Source: Streptomyces panaciradicis (GTDB taxonomy: Bacteria; Actinomycetota; Actinomycetes; Streptomycetales; Streptomycetaceae). Taken from it: a stretch of 64,000 bases of DNA. The notes under the pieces were generated by a model. That model did not search any database, was not told the origin of the DNA, and saw only the letters and a program-made list of their open reading frames with translations. The position numbers were made by a program, and so were the translations under genes. Below, piece after piece: positions 27,290 to 36,098 of the stretch (the stretch's first letter is position 1; every line of letters begins with the position of its first letter). Where the stretch lies: the NCBI RefSeq assembly GCF_023516615.1, contig NZ_JAMGBF010000036.1:62001-126000 (forward strand), written 5' to 3'.

Positions 27290-28134
27290 GGCAGCGGGAC
27301 GTGCACGACGAGCTGCGCGCCCGGCTGCACGAGGCGGCCGAGGCGCACGAGCCGGACCGGGCCCGCATGCTGGCCAGGATCGAGCGGGGCATGGGCTCCG
27401 AGGCCGACCGTTCCGGGCACCGGGCCACGCGGCCGCAGGTGTGGAGCTGGGTGCGGGTCGTGGGCGCCACGACCGCGGTCGCGGGCATGCTCGCGGTCGG
27501 CGGGTACGCGGTGGCGTCCGCGGTGAAGGACGACGCTCCCCCGCAGCAGACGGTCGCGGTGTCCCCGACGCCCAGGCCCTCACCGGACGCGACGAGCCGG
27601 GCGCCCGTACCGCCGGTGGAACCCGCGCCGAGCCGAACTCCGGGCACCCACCGGCCCAGTGGCATCCCGTCCCCGACGAAGCCGTCCGCCTCCGTCACCG
27701 TGCTGCCGTCCGCCGGCGGCGAGAGCGACGGGCCCCTGTGGGCGGACGGCGCGGTGGACCCGCACAGCAACGACTTCTGGGCGCAGAGCGACATCACCCT
27801 CAGGACCAGCGCCCACCTCACCTCTCTGGTCGTGCAGTTGAAGGTCGCGCAGACCGGTGGGGTGAGCAACACGGGGGCCTGGCGCTCGCTGCCGGAACAG
27901 GACTTCGACCTCACTGTCGGCGAGCGGGACGGCTTCCTGGTGTACACCTGGACGCTCAAGGCGGGCCGTACGGTCCCCACGGGCGAGTGGGTGTTCGCCG
28001 GTCAGTACAACCACCAGCGCGGCGGCCGGGACGCCAAGGACGACGGCTACACGGTCCGGGCGACGGCGGAAGGCCGGCAGCGCGCGGTGGGCGGCGGCTT
28101 CGCGGCGCACACCAGCGGCGCGGACGGCTCGTGA
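27286..28134 (+). CDS. Single-pass membrane protein partner of the sigma factor
   Basis: A 282-residue protein: cytoplasmic N terminus of about 50 charged residues (MRQRDVHDELRARLHEAAEA), one TM helix (VVGATTAVAGMLAVGGYAVAS), a Pro/Ser/Thr-rich extracytoplasmic linker, and a beta-rich domain of about 130 residues. The ATG overlaps the sigma stop (ATGA), with GGAGGAA upstream. Sigma-membrane protein pairs like this are common for SigE-family factors. The N-terminal region lacks a recognisable zinc-binding anti-sigma motif, so an anti-sigma role is only inferred from context. Confidence 0.75.
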   Translation: MRQRDVHDELRARLHEAAEAHEPDRARMLARIERGMGSEADRSGHRATRPQVWSWVRVVGATTAVAGMLAVGGYAVASAVKDDAPPQQTVAVSPTPRPSPDATSRAPVPPVEPAPSRTPGTHRPSGIPSPTKPSASVTVLPSAGGESDGPLWADGAVDPHSNDFWAQSDITLRTSAHLTSLVVQLKVAQTGGVSNTGAWRSLPEQDFDLTVGERDGFLVYTWTLKAGRTVPTGEWVFAGQYNHQRGGRDAKDDGYTVRATAEGRQRAVGGGFAAHTSGADGS

Positions 28135-28204
28135 CGGCGCCACGGTGTCCCACCGTGACACAACCTCATCTCCCCTTTCGACGTCCCTAGTAGTGCGTAA
28201 AGAC

Positions 28205-28335
28205 GGACGGAGGACGGTATGACGTCCTCAGTGGACCTGCTGACCTGAGCCCCCCTCGGTCAGCAGCCGCCGACAGAGCCCCCCTCGTCGGCGACAGGGA
28301 CGCCCCGCCGGTGACGACCGGCGGGGCGTTCGTCG
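28205..28335 (+). ncRNA. 6C RNA-like small RNA
   Basis: Two consecutive hairpins have almost identical 12-nt loops containing six cytosines. Stem 28237-28245/28258-28266 encloses TGAGCCCCCCTC; stem 28268-28274/28287-28293 encloses AGAGCCCCCCTC. A smaller hairpin with AGGACG/CGTCCT arms precedes them. A strong GC terminator follows. This is the defining architecture of actinobacterial 6C RNA (two stem-loops each with at least six C in the loop). Ends are approximate. It fills most of the 334-bp gap between the membrane-protein gene and the GH43 gene. 6C RNA is thought to act by base pairing of its C-rich loops with G-rich mRNA. Confidence 0.72.
28300..28329 (+). terminator. Terminator of the 6C-like RNA
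   Basis: Positions 28300-28312 pair perfectly with 28317-28329 (13 bp) around a GACG tetraloop, followed by a T-containing tail. It closes the small RNA. Confidence 0.85.
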
Positions 28336-28468
28336 TTCCGGGCCGACTCATCGAAAGTTTCGCCCGCGTCCTGCCCGCCCCTGGCTGTTGACGCGCAGTT
28401 TCCCGCTGGGAACACTCCGAAGGCGCGCAACACCCAACAGAAACCCCCACACTCCGACAGGATCGCCG

Positions 28469-30667
28469 ATGCGCCCCAGAGCCGTGCTCGTCGTCTGCCT
28501 CGCCCTCCTCCTCGGCCTGTTCGCCGCACCGCCCGGTACCGCCCACTCAGGAGCCCCGCCCGTGAAGCACCCCCAGTACGCCGGCTATCTCTTCGCCTAC
28601 TTCACGGGCGAGGGCACCGCCGACGGCGAACAGATCCGCTACGCCCTCAGCCGGGGCAACGACCCGCTGCACTGGCGCGAGCTGAACCAGGGCAAGCCGG
28701 TGCTGACGTCGACGATCGGCGAGAAGGGGCTGCGCGACCCGTTCGTCATCCGCTCCCCCGAGGGCGACAGGTTCTACCTGATCGCCACCGACCTCAGGAT
28801 GTACCGGAACAGCAGCGGCAGCTGGGACCAGGTCCAGCGGCACGGCAGCAAGTCGATCATGATCTGGGAGTCCACGGACCTGGTCCACTGGAGCGACCAG
28901 CGGCTGGTGAAGGTGGCCCCCGACAACGCGGGCAACACCTGGGCGCCGGAGGCCTACTGGGACGACTCGCTCGGCGAGTACGTCGTCTTCTGGGCGTCGA
29001 AACTGTACGCCGACGACGACCCCGAGCACACCGGCGACCAGTACAACCGCATGATGTACGCGACCACCAGGGACTTCCGCACCTTCAGCGCGCCGAAGGT
29101 CTGGGACGACCCGGGCTACTCGGTGATCGACTCGACGGTGGTCAAGTACAAGGACACGTACTACCGCTACACCAAGGACGAGCGGAACCCGTCGTCCGAC
29201 TCCCCCTGCTCGAAGTTCATCACGGCGGAGAAGTCGACGAGCCTGACCTCCGCCGCATACGACTTCGTCTCCGACTGCATCGGCAGCGGGTCGATCGCCC
29301 GCGGCGAGGGGCCGACGGTCTTCCGGTCCAACACCGAGAAGAAGTGGTACCTGTTCATCGACGAGTACGGCGAGCGCGGCTACGTCCCGTTCGAGACCAC
29401 CGACCTCGACTCGGGCACGTGGACGATGTCGAAGGACTACCAGCTGCCGGCCAGCCCCCGGCACGGCACGGTCATGCCGGTGACGCAGGCGGAGTACGAC
29501 CGGCTGCTGGCCGCCTACCCGAGCACCCCCACCTCGGTCATGGACGCCACGGCGAAGGACCAGAAGGGCTACGCCGTCGTCACCGACAGCGCGTCGAAGG
29601 TCGTGCTGCCGATGGAGCCGGACGCCGACCTCGCGCACCTCGCGCCGCGGATCGCGGTCGCCCGGGGCGCGACCCTCACCCCGAAGTCCGGTACGCACCG
29701 CGACTTCCGCACCCCGCGGACGTACACGGTGACCGCCGCCGACGGCACGAGCCGCACCTGGACGGTCGAGGCCGTCCGCACCCGCAGCCCCATCCTGCCC
29801 GGCCTCAACGCCGACCCGGACGTGGCCTATCTCGACGGCCAGTACTGGATCTATCCGACGACGGACGGCAACCAGGGCTGGAGCAGCACGAGTTTCAAGG
29901 CGTACTCCTCACGCGACCTGGTCCACTGGAAGGACCACGGCGTCGTCCTGGACCTCGGCCCCGACGTCTCCTGGGCGGACAAGTACGCCTGGGCGCCCGC
30001 GATCGCCGAGCGCGACGGCAAGTACTACCTCTACTTCTGCGCCGAGCAGCAGATAGGCGTCGCGGTCGCCGACTCCCCGGCCGGCCCGTTCAAGGACGCC
30101 CTCGGCAAACCCCTGGTGGCGAAGGGCGGTTCGCTGGGGGGCCAGATGATCGACCCGGCCGTCTTCACCGACGACGACGGGACGTCGTATCTCTACTGGG
30201 GCAACGGACACGGGTACGTGGTCCCGCTGAACGACGACATGACGTCGTACGACCCGGCGAAGGTGAAGGACATCACCCCGGCCGGCTTCCGCGAGGGGTC
30301 CTTCGTGGTCAAGCGCAAGGGCACGTACTACTTCATGTGGTCCGAGGACGACACCCGCAGCGAGAACTACCACGTCGCCTACGCGACGGGACCGTCCCCG
30401 CTCGGCCCGTGGACCGAGCGGGGGACGATCCTGTCGAAGCGTCCCGAGTACGGGATCCTGGGCACCGGCCACCACTCCGTGGTGAACGTGCCCGGCACCG
30501 ACGACTGGTACATCGTCTACCACCGGTTCGCCCTCGCCGGGCCGGGAAGGCCCGGCGGTGACGGCATGCACCGGGAGACGACCGCCGACCGGCTGTGGTT
30601 CGCCGCGGACGGTACCCTTCAGCCGGTCGTGCCGACCCTGGAGTCGATCAGGCCCGTGAGGGACTAG
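28469..30667 (+). CDS. Secreted protein with two glycoside hydrolase family 43 domains
   Basis: A 732-residue exported protein. A signal peptide (MRPRAVLVVCLALLLGLFA...) precedes a first five-bladed propeller of GH43 type (GYLFAYFTGEG; LRDPFVIRSPEGDRFYLIAT; NTWAPEAYWDDSLGEYVVFW; STVVKYKDTYYRYTK). A spacer of about 100 residues with a YTVTAADGTSRTW beta-module follows, then a second GH43 domain (LNADPDVAYLDGQYWIYPTTD; WAPAIAERDGKYYLYFCAE; MIDPAVFTDDDGTSYLYWGN). Such enzymes release arabinose or xylose from arabinan, arabinoxylan or pectin side chains. The ATG at 28469 gives the signal peptide. The stop shares CTAG with the convergent phosphatase gene. Confidence 0.88.
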   Translation: MRPRAVLVVCLALLLGLFAAPPGTAHSGAPPVKHPQYAGYLFAYFTGEGTADGEQIRYALSRGNDPLHWRELNQGKPVLTSTIGEKGLRDPFVIRSPEGDRFYLIATDLRMYRNSSGSWDQVQRHGSKSIMIWESTDLVHWSDQRLVKVAPDNAGNTWAPEAYWDDSLGEYVVFWASKLYADDDPEHTGDQYNRMMYATTRDFRTFSAPKVWDDPGYSVIDSTVVKYKDTYYRYTKDERNPSSDSPCSKFITAEKSTSLTSAAYDFVSDCIGSGSIARGEGPTVFRSNTEKKWYLFIDEYGERGYVPFETTDLDSGTWTMSKDYQLPASPRHGTVMPVTQAEYDRLLAAYPSTPTSVMDATAKDQKGYAVVTDSASKVVLPMEPDADLAHLAPRIAVARGATLTPKSGTHRDFRTPRTYTVTAADGTSRTWTVEAVRTRSPILPGLNADPDVAYLDGQYWIYPTTDGNQGWSSTSFKAYSSRDLVHWKDHGVVLDLGPDVSWADKYAWAPAIAERDGKYYLYFCAEQQIGVAVADSPAGPFKDALGKPLVAKGGSLGGQMIDPAVFTDDDGTSYLYWGNGHGYVVPLNDDMTSYDPAKVKDITPAGFREGSFVVKRKGTYYFMWSEDDTRSENYHVAYATGPSPLGPWTERGTILSKRPEYGILGTGHHSVVNVPGTDDWYIVYHRFALAGPGRPGGDGMHRETTADRLWFAADGTLQPVVPTLESIRPVRD

Positions 30668-31461
30668 CTGACGAAGTACGTCGGGTTCGGCAGCTTGTAC
30701 GTGCGGTCGGCGTAGCCGCCGTCCAGGTCCGAGTACTGGTCGCCGAAGTTGGCGACGATCTCGTAGCCGAGGTCGTCCTCGATGTGCTCGCGGGTGCCGG
30801 ACTTGTACTGCACGGTGGTGCAGGTCCAGGTGCCCGGCGTGGCACAGGAGGACAGGTAGGCCGGCGGGTTGGCCTTGTCCTTGAGGAACATGTGGTCGGC
30901 GTCGAGGTTCACATCGGCGCCGATCTTCTTCAGGTTCTCCACGGCGGCGGAGCGCTGGGCCTCGCTCAGACCGGAGTTGTAGAAGACCTCGACGCCCTTG
31001 GACTCGGCGTAGCGGACCAGCTCGGCGGAGCCGAAGACGCCCGGGCGGTCCGCCTTGTTCACGTAGTCGGCCCAGGTGGTCGAGTTGTACGTGTAGTTGT
31101 AGCGCTTCTCGTAGTCCAGGCTGAGCAGCAGCGTGTCGTCGATGTCGAAGACGACGGCCGGCTTCTCGCCGCGGTGGTGGGCCTTGCGGGCCGCCTGGTC
31201 GATGTACTTGCGGGCGGCGGCGTCGATGTGCGCCAGGTCCTGGGCGTACGGGCTGTCCGGGGACGCCTGGTACACGCCGTTGGCGTCCGCCGTGGTGCCG
31301 TAGTAGGTGTCGATGTCCTTCACCAGGAGCCCGATGTTGTAGGGCTCGTGGGTGGAGTTGGCCGTGGACTGTCCGGCCGTCGCCGCACCGGCGCCGTAGA
31401 GGGCGCCGCCGGAGAGGGCACACGCTGCGGCGATCGCCGCGATACGCAGTGGCTTATGCAT
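30664..31461 (-). CDS. Secreted HAD-family acid phosphatase (class B-like)
   Basis: A 265-residue exported protein. After the signal peptide (IAAIAAACALSGGALYGAGAATA) comes a HAD phosphatase with motif I VVFDIDDTLL, motif II FYNSGLSE, motif III around FLKDKANPP and motif IV NFGDQYSDLDGG. Members hydrolyse phosphomonoesters outside the membrane. It is last in the row of pectinase genes on this strand but separated from PL9 by a hairpin, so it may be independent. Its TAG stop and the TAG of the convergent GH43 gene are nested in one CTAG. Confidence 0.9.
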   Translation of the reverse strand: MHKPLRIAAIAAACALSGGALYGAGAATAGQSTANSTHEPYNIGLLVKDIDTYYGTTADANGVYQASPDSPYAQDLAHIDAAARKYIDQAARKAHHRGEKPAVVFDIDDTLLLSLDYEKRYNYTYNSTTWADYVNKADRPGVFGSAELVRYAESKGVEVFYNSGLSEAQRSAAVENLKKIGADVNLDADHMFLKDKANPPAYLSSCATPGTWTCTTVQYKSGTREHIEDDLGYEIVANFGDQYSDLDGGYADRTYKLPNPTYFVS

Positions 31462-31497
31462 GACAGGTTTCTACGCGCGTCACCCCCGTGGGCGCGA

Positions 31498-31543
31498 GAC
31501 CCGTTGCCCGATCGATACCTCGATCGGAGGCAAAAAACGGGTC
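31498..31543 (-). terminator. Compound hairpin between PL9 and phosphatase genes
   Basis: An inner stem CCGATCG/CGATCGG (31508-31514 with 31521-31527) is nested in an outer stem GACCCGTT/AACGGGTC (31498-31505 with 31536-31543). On the minus strand a T-run lies in the outer 5' side. It probably ends the pectinase transcript or forms a leader of the phosphatase gene. Confidence 0.5.
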
Positions 31544-31570
31544 AAGCGCCCCGGACGGGAAGGTTCCGGT

Positions 31571-32683
31571 TCAGTTCATCGTCGCGCCGATGGTGGAGCT
31601 GCCCGTCGTCAGGAAGGTCGTCGCGGGCAGGGAGCCGTCGGACTGGCGGGCGTTGTAGACGGTCGACGCGTCCGTGGACCTGAAGGCGGGGGTCGAGATG
31701 CCGGAGTCCCAGTTGTTGCCGGCCGAGGTGACCGAGGTGCCCTTGCTCACCGCGCCGCCCGCGTTGCCCACGGCGAGGTTCTTGCCGAGCTTTGCCGCGC
31801 CGGTGGCGAAGTAGTAGCCCCACTTGGCGTTGGCGTAGGCCGTGGTGCGGTTGATGACGATCGCGCCGGTGTTGGAGTTCTCGGTGAAGCCGTTGCCGGC
31901 GTTGTCCCAGGCGGCGGAGTTGTTGACGACGTGGGCGACCGTGGGGCCGTTGCCGCCCAGCTTGTAGCCGTTGCCGTTGCCCTCGAAGGCGCTGTCACCC
32001 CAGCGGTTCCTGCCGTTGCCGAAGGACCAGGTGTGCTCGATGGTGACCGGCGAGGAGAACGACCACAGGTCGATGCCGTCGTCCGAATTGTTGTACAGGC
32101 GGGCCCCGGTGACGAGGTTGCCGGTGCCGGAGCCGAACTTGACGGCGACACCGTCGGCGTTCTGGCCGTGGGTGGCAGCGTCGTAGTTGCCGTAACTGTC
32201 CAGGTTCTTCACGGTGTTGTTCACCGTGCCGTCGCCGGTGAGGGTGAAGCCGGAGTCGCCGCCGTTGATGGTCTTGACGTTGTTCCAGTTGGTGCCGGTG
32301 CAGGACTGGCAGACGACCGCGCTGTCCGGAGAGTTCTGGAAGGTGATGTTGGAGACGTTCCAGTAGTCCGCGGTCAGCTTGAAGATCCAGGAACCGGAGG
32401 GCAGGGACGAACCGTCGATCTTCACGGTCTCCGAGCCGTACGCGGTGAGCGTGACGGGCGCGGAGGAGGTGCCGTTGGCCGTGGACTGGAGGGTGGCCGT
32501 CGGGTAATAAGTGCCGCCGCGGACCTGGATGACCGTGCCGGCGGTGGCGTTCTTGATGGCGTTGGACAGGTCGGTGGAGTTGCTGACGACGACGGTCGCG
32601 GCCTGCGCCTCGCCGGGCAGGACGGCGAGGCCCGTGCCCAGGGCGAGGGCGGTGAGGGTGGCCGGTGCGGTACGACGAGACAT
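31571..32683 (-). CDS. Secreted pectate lyase, PL9-type parallel beta-helix
   Basis: A 370-residue exported protein with signal MSRRTAPATLTALALG...QAA followed by a right-handed parallel beta-helix. The N-terminal DUF1565-like segment (NAIKNATAGTVIQVRGGTYYPTA) and Asn-rich turns (LYNNSDDGIDLWSF, FEGNGNGYKLGGNGP) match family 9 pectate/rhamnogalacturonan lyases, which cut polygalacturonate by calcium-dependent beta-elimination. The ATG at 32683 has AAAGGA upstream. It is followed by a compound hairpin and lies 38 bp after the esterase gene, so it is the last pectinase of the gene row. Confidence 0.88.
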   Translation of the reverse strand: MSRRTAPATLTALALGTGLAVLPGEAQAATVVVSNSTDLSNAIKNATAGTVIQVRGGTYYPTATLQSTANGTSSAPVTLTAYGSETVKIDGSSLPSGSWIFKLTADYWNVSNITFQNSPDSAVVCQSCTGTNWNNVKTINGGDSGFTLTGDGTVNNTVKNLDSYGNYDAATHGQNADGVAVKFGSGTGNLVTGARLYNNSDDGIDLWSFSSPVTIEHTWSFGNGRNRWGDSAFEGNGNGYKLGGNGPTVAHVVNNSAAWDNAGNGFTENSNTGAIVINRTTAYANAKWGYYFATGAAKLGKNLAVGNAGGAVSKGTSVTSAGNNWDSGISTPAFRSTDASTVYNARQSDGSLPATTFLTTGSSTIGATMN

Positions 32684-32721
32684 GGAGAGCGGTCCTTTGC
32701 TCGTGCGGGTGGGGGGACGGT

Positions 32722-33882
32722 TCACAGGACGGCGTCGAGCCAGTCGAAGACCTCGTCCTGCATGGGCTGCGTGAAGACGTGGCCGAGGCCCGGCCAGGTC
32801 TCGGTGCGCAGCCGCTGTCCGGCGTGGGCCGAGTCCCAGACGGCGCGCAGCCTGGCGTAGGCGGCCCGGACGCCGTCGGCGGGGAAGAGCGGGTCCTGCG
32901 CGCCGTCGAGGAAGTACATCGGCCTGGGGGCGGCGATGCTCGCCACGTCGGGGATGTCGAGGTGCCGGGCGAGCCCGGGGTGGAGCATGTAGTACGACGA
33001 CTGCCCGCGCAGCGTGTTGTTGCCGGGCACCATCATTTCCTTCAGGCCGGTCATCCAGCAGACGGCGGCGCCGGCCGCGACATGGTCGCTGAGCGCGGCG
33101 GTCTGCCAGGCGCGGTAGCCGCCCATGGAGAAGCCGACGGCCGCCACGCGCCGGGCGTCGACCCGGTGGAGGCCGGCGAGGAACCCCGCGGCGCGGGCGT
33201 CCTCGCGGGCCATGAGCCCGGCGAGCGAGGAGCCGAGGTTGTAGAAGTTGGAGGCGAGGGCCTGCTGCTGGTCGTAGGCGACGGGCCCGCGGTCGCCCCA
33301 GCCGAGCGCGTCCGCGCAGAGCACGACGTAACCGCGCCGGGCCAGTTCGTCGCCGACGAACCGCCCGCTGAAGTACTTCTCCGACCAGGCCTCGGCGGAG
33401 GCGAGCCGGGTGTCGTCGTACCAGGGCCGGACGAGTTTCTCCTTGCCGATGTCGAACCTGGCGCCGTGGTCGTGCAGAAGGAGCACGGCCGGGAACGGAC
33501 CGGGCCCGTCCGGGGTGAGGAGGGCGGCGCGGACCCGCTCGTAGCGGGTGAGGGAGAGCGTGACCAGTTCCCGCGTGTAGCCGTCGCCGCGGGAGGGCTC
33601 CTGGTGGTCGGGCGCGTACGGCGTCCCGTCCTGCCGTGGGACGAGGAGGTGCTCCTCGACGGTGGCGCGGGCGGCCCGCCGCCAGGCCCGGATGTCACGG
33701 ACGGGCGAAGTGCCGAACGCGAGCGGGAAGTTCAGCTCGTCCTTGAGGGCCTGGTGGAAGTCGGGGAGGTTGCCGGCGACGAGGTCGGCGGCCTCGGCGG
33801 AGCCCGGCGCCGCGCCGAGGAAGGCGGCCGCGGCGGCCCCCGTGACGAAGGTCCGGCGGTTCAGCCGCTCAGCCCCGGACAT
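32722..33882 (-). CDS. Tat-exported alpha/beta hydrolase (dienelactone hydrolase/acetyl esterase family)
   Basis: A 386-residue protein. The N terminus carries a Tat signal (LNRRTFVTGAAAAAFLG). The hydrolase fold shows VLLLHDHGARFD, the nucleophile elbow VGFSMGGYR, an acid in FLDGAQDPLFPADG and a C-terminal histidine in GLGHVFTQPM. It belongs to the abhydrolase_7/acetyl xylan esterase-like group that deacylates polysaccharides. Its start overlaps the end of the upstream pectinesterase by 14 bp, so it is predicted to remove acyl groups from pectin fragments; the substrate is inferred from context only. Confidence 0.82.
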   Translation of the reverse strand: MSGAERLNRRTFVTGAAAAAFLGAAPGSAEAADLVAGNLPDFHQALKDELNFPLAFGTSPVRDIRAWRRAARATVEEHLLVPRQDGTPYAPDHQEPSRGDGYTRELVTLSLTRYERVRAALLTPDGPGPFPAVLLLHDHGARFDIGKEKLVRPWYDDTRLASAEAWSEKYFSGRFVGDELARRGYVVLCADALGWGDRGPVAYDQQQALASNFYNLGSSLAGLMAREDARAAGFLAGLHRVDARRVAAVGFSMGGYRAWQTAALSDHVAAGAAVCWMTGLKEMMVPGNNTLRGQSSYYMLHPGLARHLDIPDVASIAAPRPMYFLDGAQDPLFPADGVRAAYARLRAVWDSAHAGQRLRTETWPGLGHVFTQPMQDEVFDWLDAVL

Positions 33883-34897
33883 CGGGACACCAGTCGCCGA
33901 GACAGCTCCGTACAGTGTGCGCCCGCGCCTCTTCCGGGGTGAGCTGCGGCCGGTTCTCCGGGACCGGGATCACCGCGCCGGGACCGGAGTTGCCGTACTC
34001 GCGGAAACGCATGGACTGCCAGGGATAGGCGTCGCGCATGGTGGTGTAGGGGGCGACCGGATCGATGCCGGGCCCGATCCAGGTGTCCCGGACGACCAGG
34101 GACGGCAAGGCGGTCGTCTCGTACGACGGCACCCAGGGCCGGGCCAGCTTGTACGCCCCGTCCTGCGCGCCGGAGGTGATCCGGGAGCGGACGGCGAGGA
34201 TGCCGTGCGGGTTGGCGCGGGCGGTGGAGGGCGCGAAGACCATGCCCTTCGGGGTGAAGTCGACGTCCCGTGCCAGCGTGTGGAAGCGGCAGCGGTCGAA
34301 CACCGCCGTGGCCCGCCCGAAGACGAAGTCGACGTCGCCCTCGATGTGGCAGCGCGAGAAGTACTGCCGGTCGAAGGCGTCCAGCGCGGTCGTGTCGACG
34401 AAGAGGGTGTCCTGGTGGGCGAGGAGCCGGACGTTGTCGAAGCGGGTGCGGTCGCCGTAGGTGTAGGCGGCCACCGCCTGGGTGCCGGTGATGTCGGGGT
34501 GGTCGGCGCGCAGCCAGTCGTTGGCGAGGGTGAGGTCGCGGACGGTCAGTCCGGCGGCCGCCGAGGTGAAGGTGGCGGAGCCCGCGGTGCCGTAGGTCGT
34601 GCCGTCGGGTTTCTTCGTGCCGTTCGCGCGGTCGAAGACGATGACGGTGTCGCGCGGGTCGCCGGTGGCCCCGCGGATCGTCAGGTCCGTCGTCTCGGCG
34701 GGAACGGCGACGACCTCGCGGTACGTCCCCGGGTGCACGACGATCGTCCCGCCGGGTCCGTCCACCGCGTCCACGGCCGCCTGGACGCTGTCGCCGGGGC
34801 GGACGTGCAGGGGCCGGCGGCCGGCGGCGAGGGCGGGCGTGGTGCCCGGGGCCGCGAGTCCGGCGGCGATGCCGGTGAGAAGGGTGCGCCGGCGCAT
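33869..34897 (-). CDS. Pectinesterase (CE8), copy 2
   Basis: A 342-residue secreted right-handed beta-helix. Signal MRRRTLLTGIAAGLAAPG. Active-site segments are GTQAVAAYTYGDR, LAHQDTLFVD (first catalytic Asp), GDVDFVFGRATAVFD (second Asp) and the arginine in LARPWVPS. It demethylates homogalacturonan, giving pectate for the lyases. Nearly every core motif matches the upstream neighbour, so the pair is a tandem duplication. Its start lies 2 bp after the stop of that neighbour, and its end overlaps the esterase gene. Confidence 0.93.
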   Translation of the reverse strand: MRRRTLLTGIAAGLAAPGTTPALAAGRRPLHVRPGDSVQAAVDAVDGPGGTIVVHPGTYREVVAVPAETTDLTIRGATGDPRDTVIVFDRANGTKKPDGTTYGTAGSATFTSAAAGLTVRDLTLANDWLRADHPDITGTQAVAAYTYGDRTRFDNVRLLAHQDTLFVDTTALDAFDRQYFSRCHIEGDVDFVFGRATAVFDRCRFHTLARDVDFTPKGMVFAPSTARANPHGILAVRSRITSGAQDGAYKLARPWVPSYETTALPSLVVRDTWIGPGIDPVAPYTTMRDAYPWQSMRFREYGNSGPGAVIPVPENRPQLTPEEARAHTVRSCLGDWCPDVRG

Positions 34898-34898
34898 C

Positions 34899-36029
34899 TC
34901 AGCGGCCCTCCTTCCAGGGCGTCCAGTCGCCGAGGTAGACCTCGCGGGTCGCCGACGCGGCCTGTTCGCGGGTGAGTTGGGGGCGGTTGACGGGCACGCT
35001 GACGGCCGCGCCGGGACCCGTGTTGCGGTACTCGGCGAACCGCTGGTCCTGCCACGGGTAGGTGTCCGACATGTTGGTGTAGGGCGCGACCGCGTCGATG
35101 CCGGGGCCGAGGTGGGTGTCGCGGACGGTGAGCATGGGGCGGGCGGTGGTGTCGGAGCCGGGCACCCAGGGGCGGGCCAGCTTGTAGAAGCCGTCCGGTG
35201 CCTCGCTGCTCACCCGGCTGCCGGTCACCAGGTAGCCGCGCGGGTTGGCGGCCGCCGTGGAGGGCGCGAAGACGAAGCCGTAGGGGGCCGCCGCCAGGTC
35301 GGCGCGGTTCAGCGTGCGGAAGTGGCAGCGGTCGTAGACGGCCGTGGCCCGCCCGAAGACGAAGTCGACGTCGCCCTCGACGTAGCAGTGCGCGTAGTAC
35401 TGGCGGGCGAAGACGGTGAGGGCCGTCGAGTCGGCGTACAGGGTGTCCTGGTGGCCGAGGAAGCGGCAGTGGGTGAAGGAGCTCCGGTCGCCCTGCACCT
35501 TGACGGCGACCGCCTGGGTGCCGGTGATGTCGGGGTGGTCGGCGCGCAGCCAGTCGTTGGCGAAGGTGATCCAGCGGGCGGTGAAGCCGTCGGCCTGGAG
35601 GGTGGTGGTGGCGGATCCGGTGGTGCCGTAGGTGCCGCCGCCGGGCTTGGGGGTGCCGTTGGCGTGGTCGTAGACGATCACGACGTCCCGGGGGTCCTCC
35701 GAGGCGCCGATCCAGGTGGCCTCCGTGCGGGTGGCGTCCAGGAGGACGGTCTCCCGGTAGGTGCCGGGCGCGATGACCAGCGTCCGGCCGCTGCCGGTGG
35801 CGGCGGTCACGGCGGCCTGGACGGAGGTGAAGTCGCCCCGCCCGTACGGGTCGACGTACAGGGTCCGCGGGGTCAGGCGGCGCTCGGGCGAGCCGTGGCG
35901 GCCGAAGGGGCAGGCCCGCTCGGCGGCTCGTGCGGGGGCGGCGGCGGTGGCGAGGCCGACCGAGGCGGCCAGCCCGGCACCGGCGCGGAGGAAACCCCTC
36001 CGGGACGGGGGAAGGTGCGGCGAGGGCAT
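34899..36029 (-). CDS. Pectinesterase (CE8), copy 1
   Basis: A 376-residue secreted CE8 enzyme. A Tat-type signal (SRRGFLRAGAGLAASVG) is followed by YVDPYGRGDFTSVQAAV, GTQAVAVKVQGDR, LGHQDTLYAD, GDVDFVFGRATAVYD and LARPWVPGSD. These carry the two catalytic aspartates, the arginine and the substrate-binding glutamines. It is about 34 residues longer than the next copy, mostly at the N terminus. Both catalytic sites look intact, so the two copies may differ in pattern of demethylation (inference). Confidence 0.94.
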   Translation of the reverse strand: MPSPHLPPSRRGFLRAGAGLAASVGLATAAAPARAAERACPFGRHGSPERRLTPRTLYVDPYGRGDFTSVQAAVTAATGSGRTLVIAPGTYRETVLLDATRTEATWIGASEDPRDVVIVYDHANGTPKPGGGTYGTTGSATTTLQADGFTARWITFANDWLRADHPDITGTQAVAVKVQGDRSSFTHCRFLGHQDTLYADSTALTVFARQYYAHCYVEGDVDFVFGRATAVYDRCHFRTLNRADLAAAPYGFVFAPSTAAANPRGYLVTGSRVSSEAPDGFYKLARPWVPGSDTTARPMLTVRDTHLGPGIDAVAPYTNMSDTYPWQDQRFAEYRNTGPGAAVSVPVNRPQLTREQAASATREVYLGDWTPWKEGR

Positions 36030-36098
36030 ACGAGTGGTCCTTCGAGTCGCGGCTCTGGGGAGAGGGGGCCGGGGCGCCGTGCGCCCCGGCCAGGGGCG

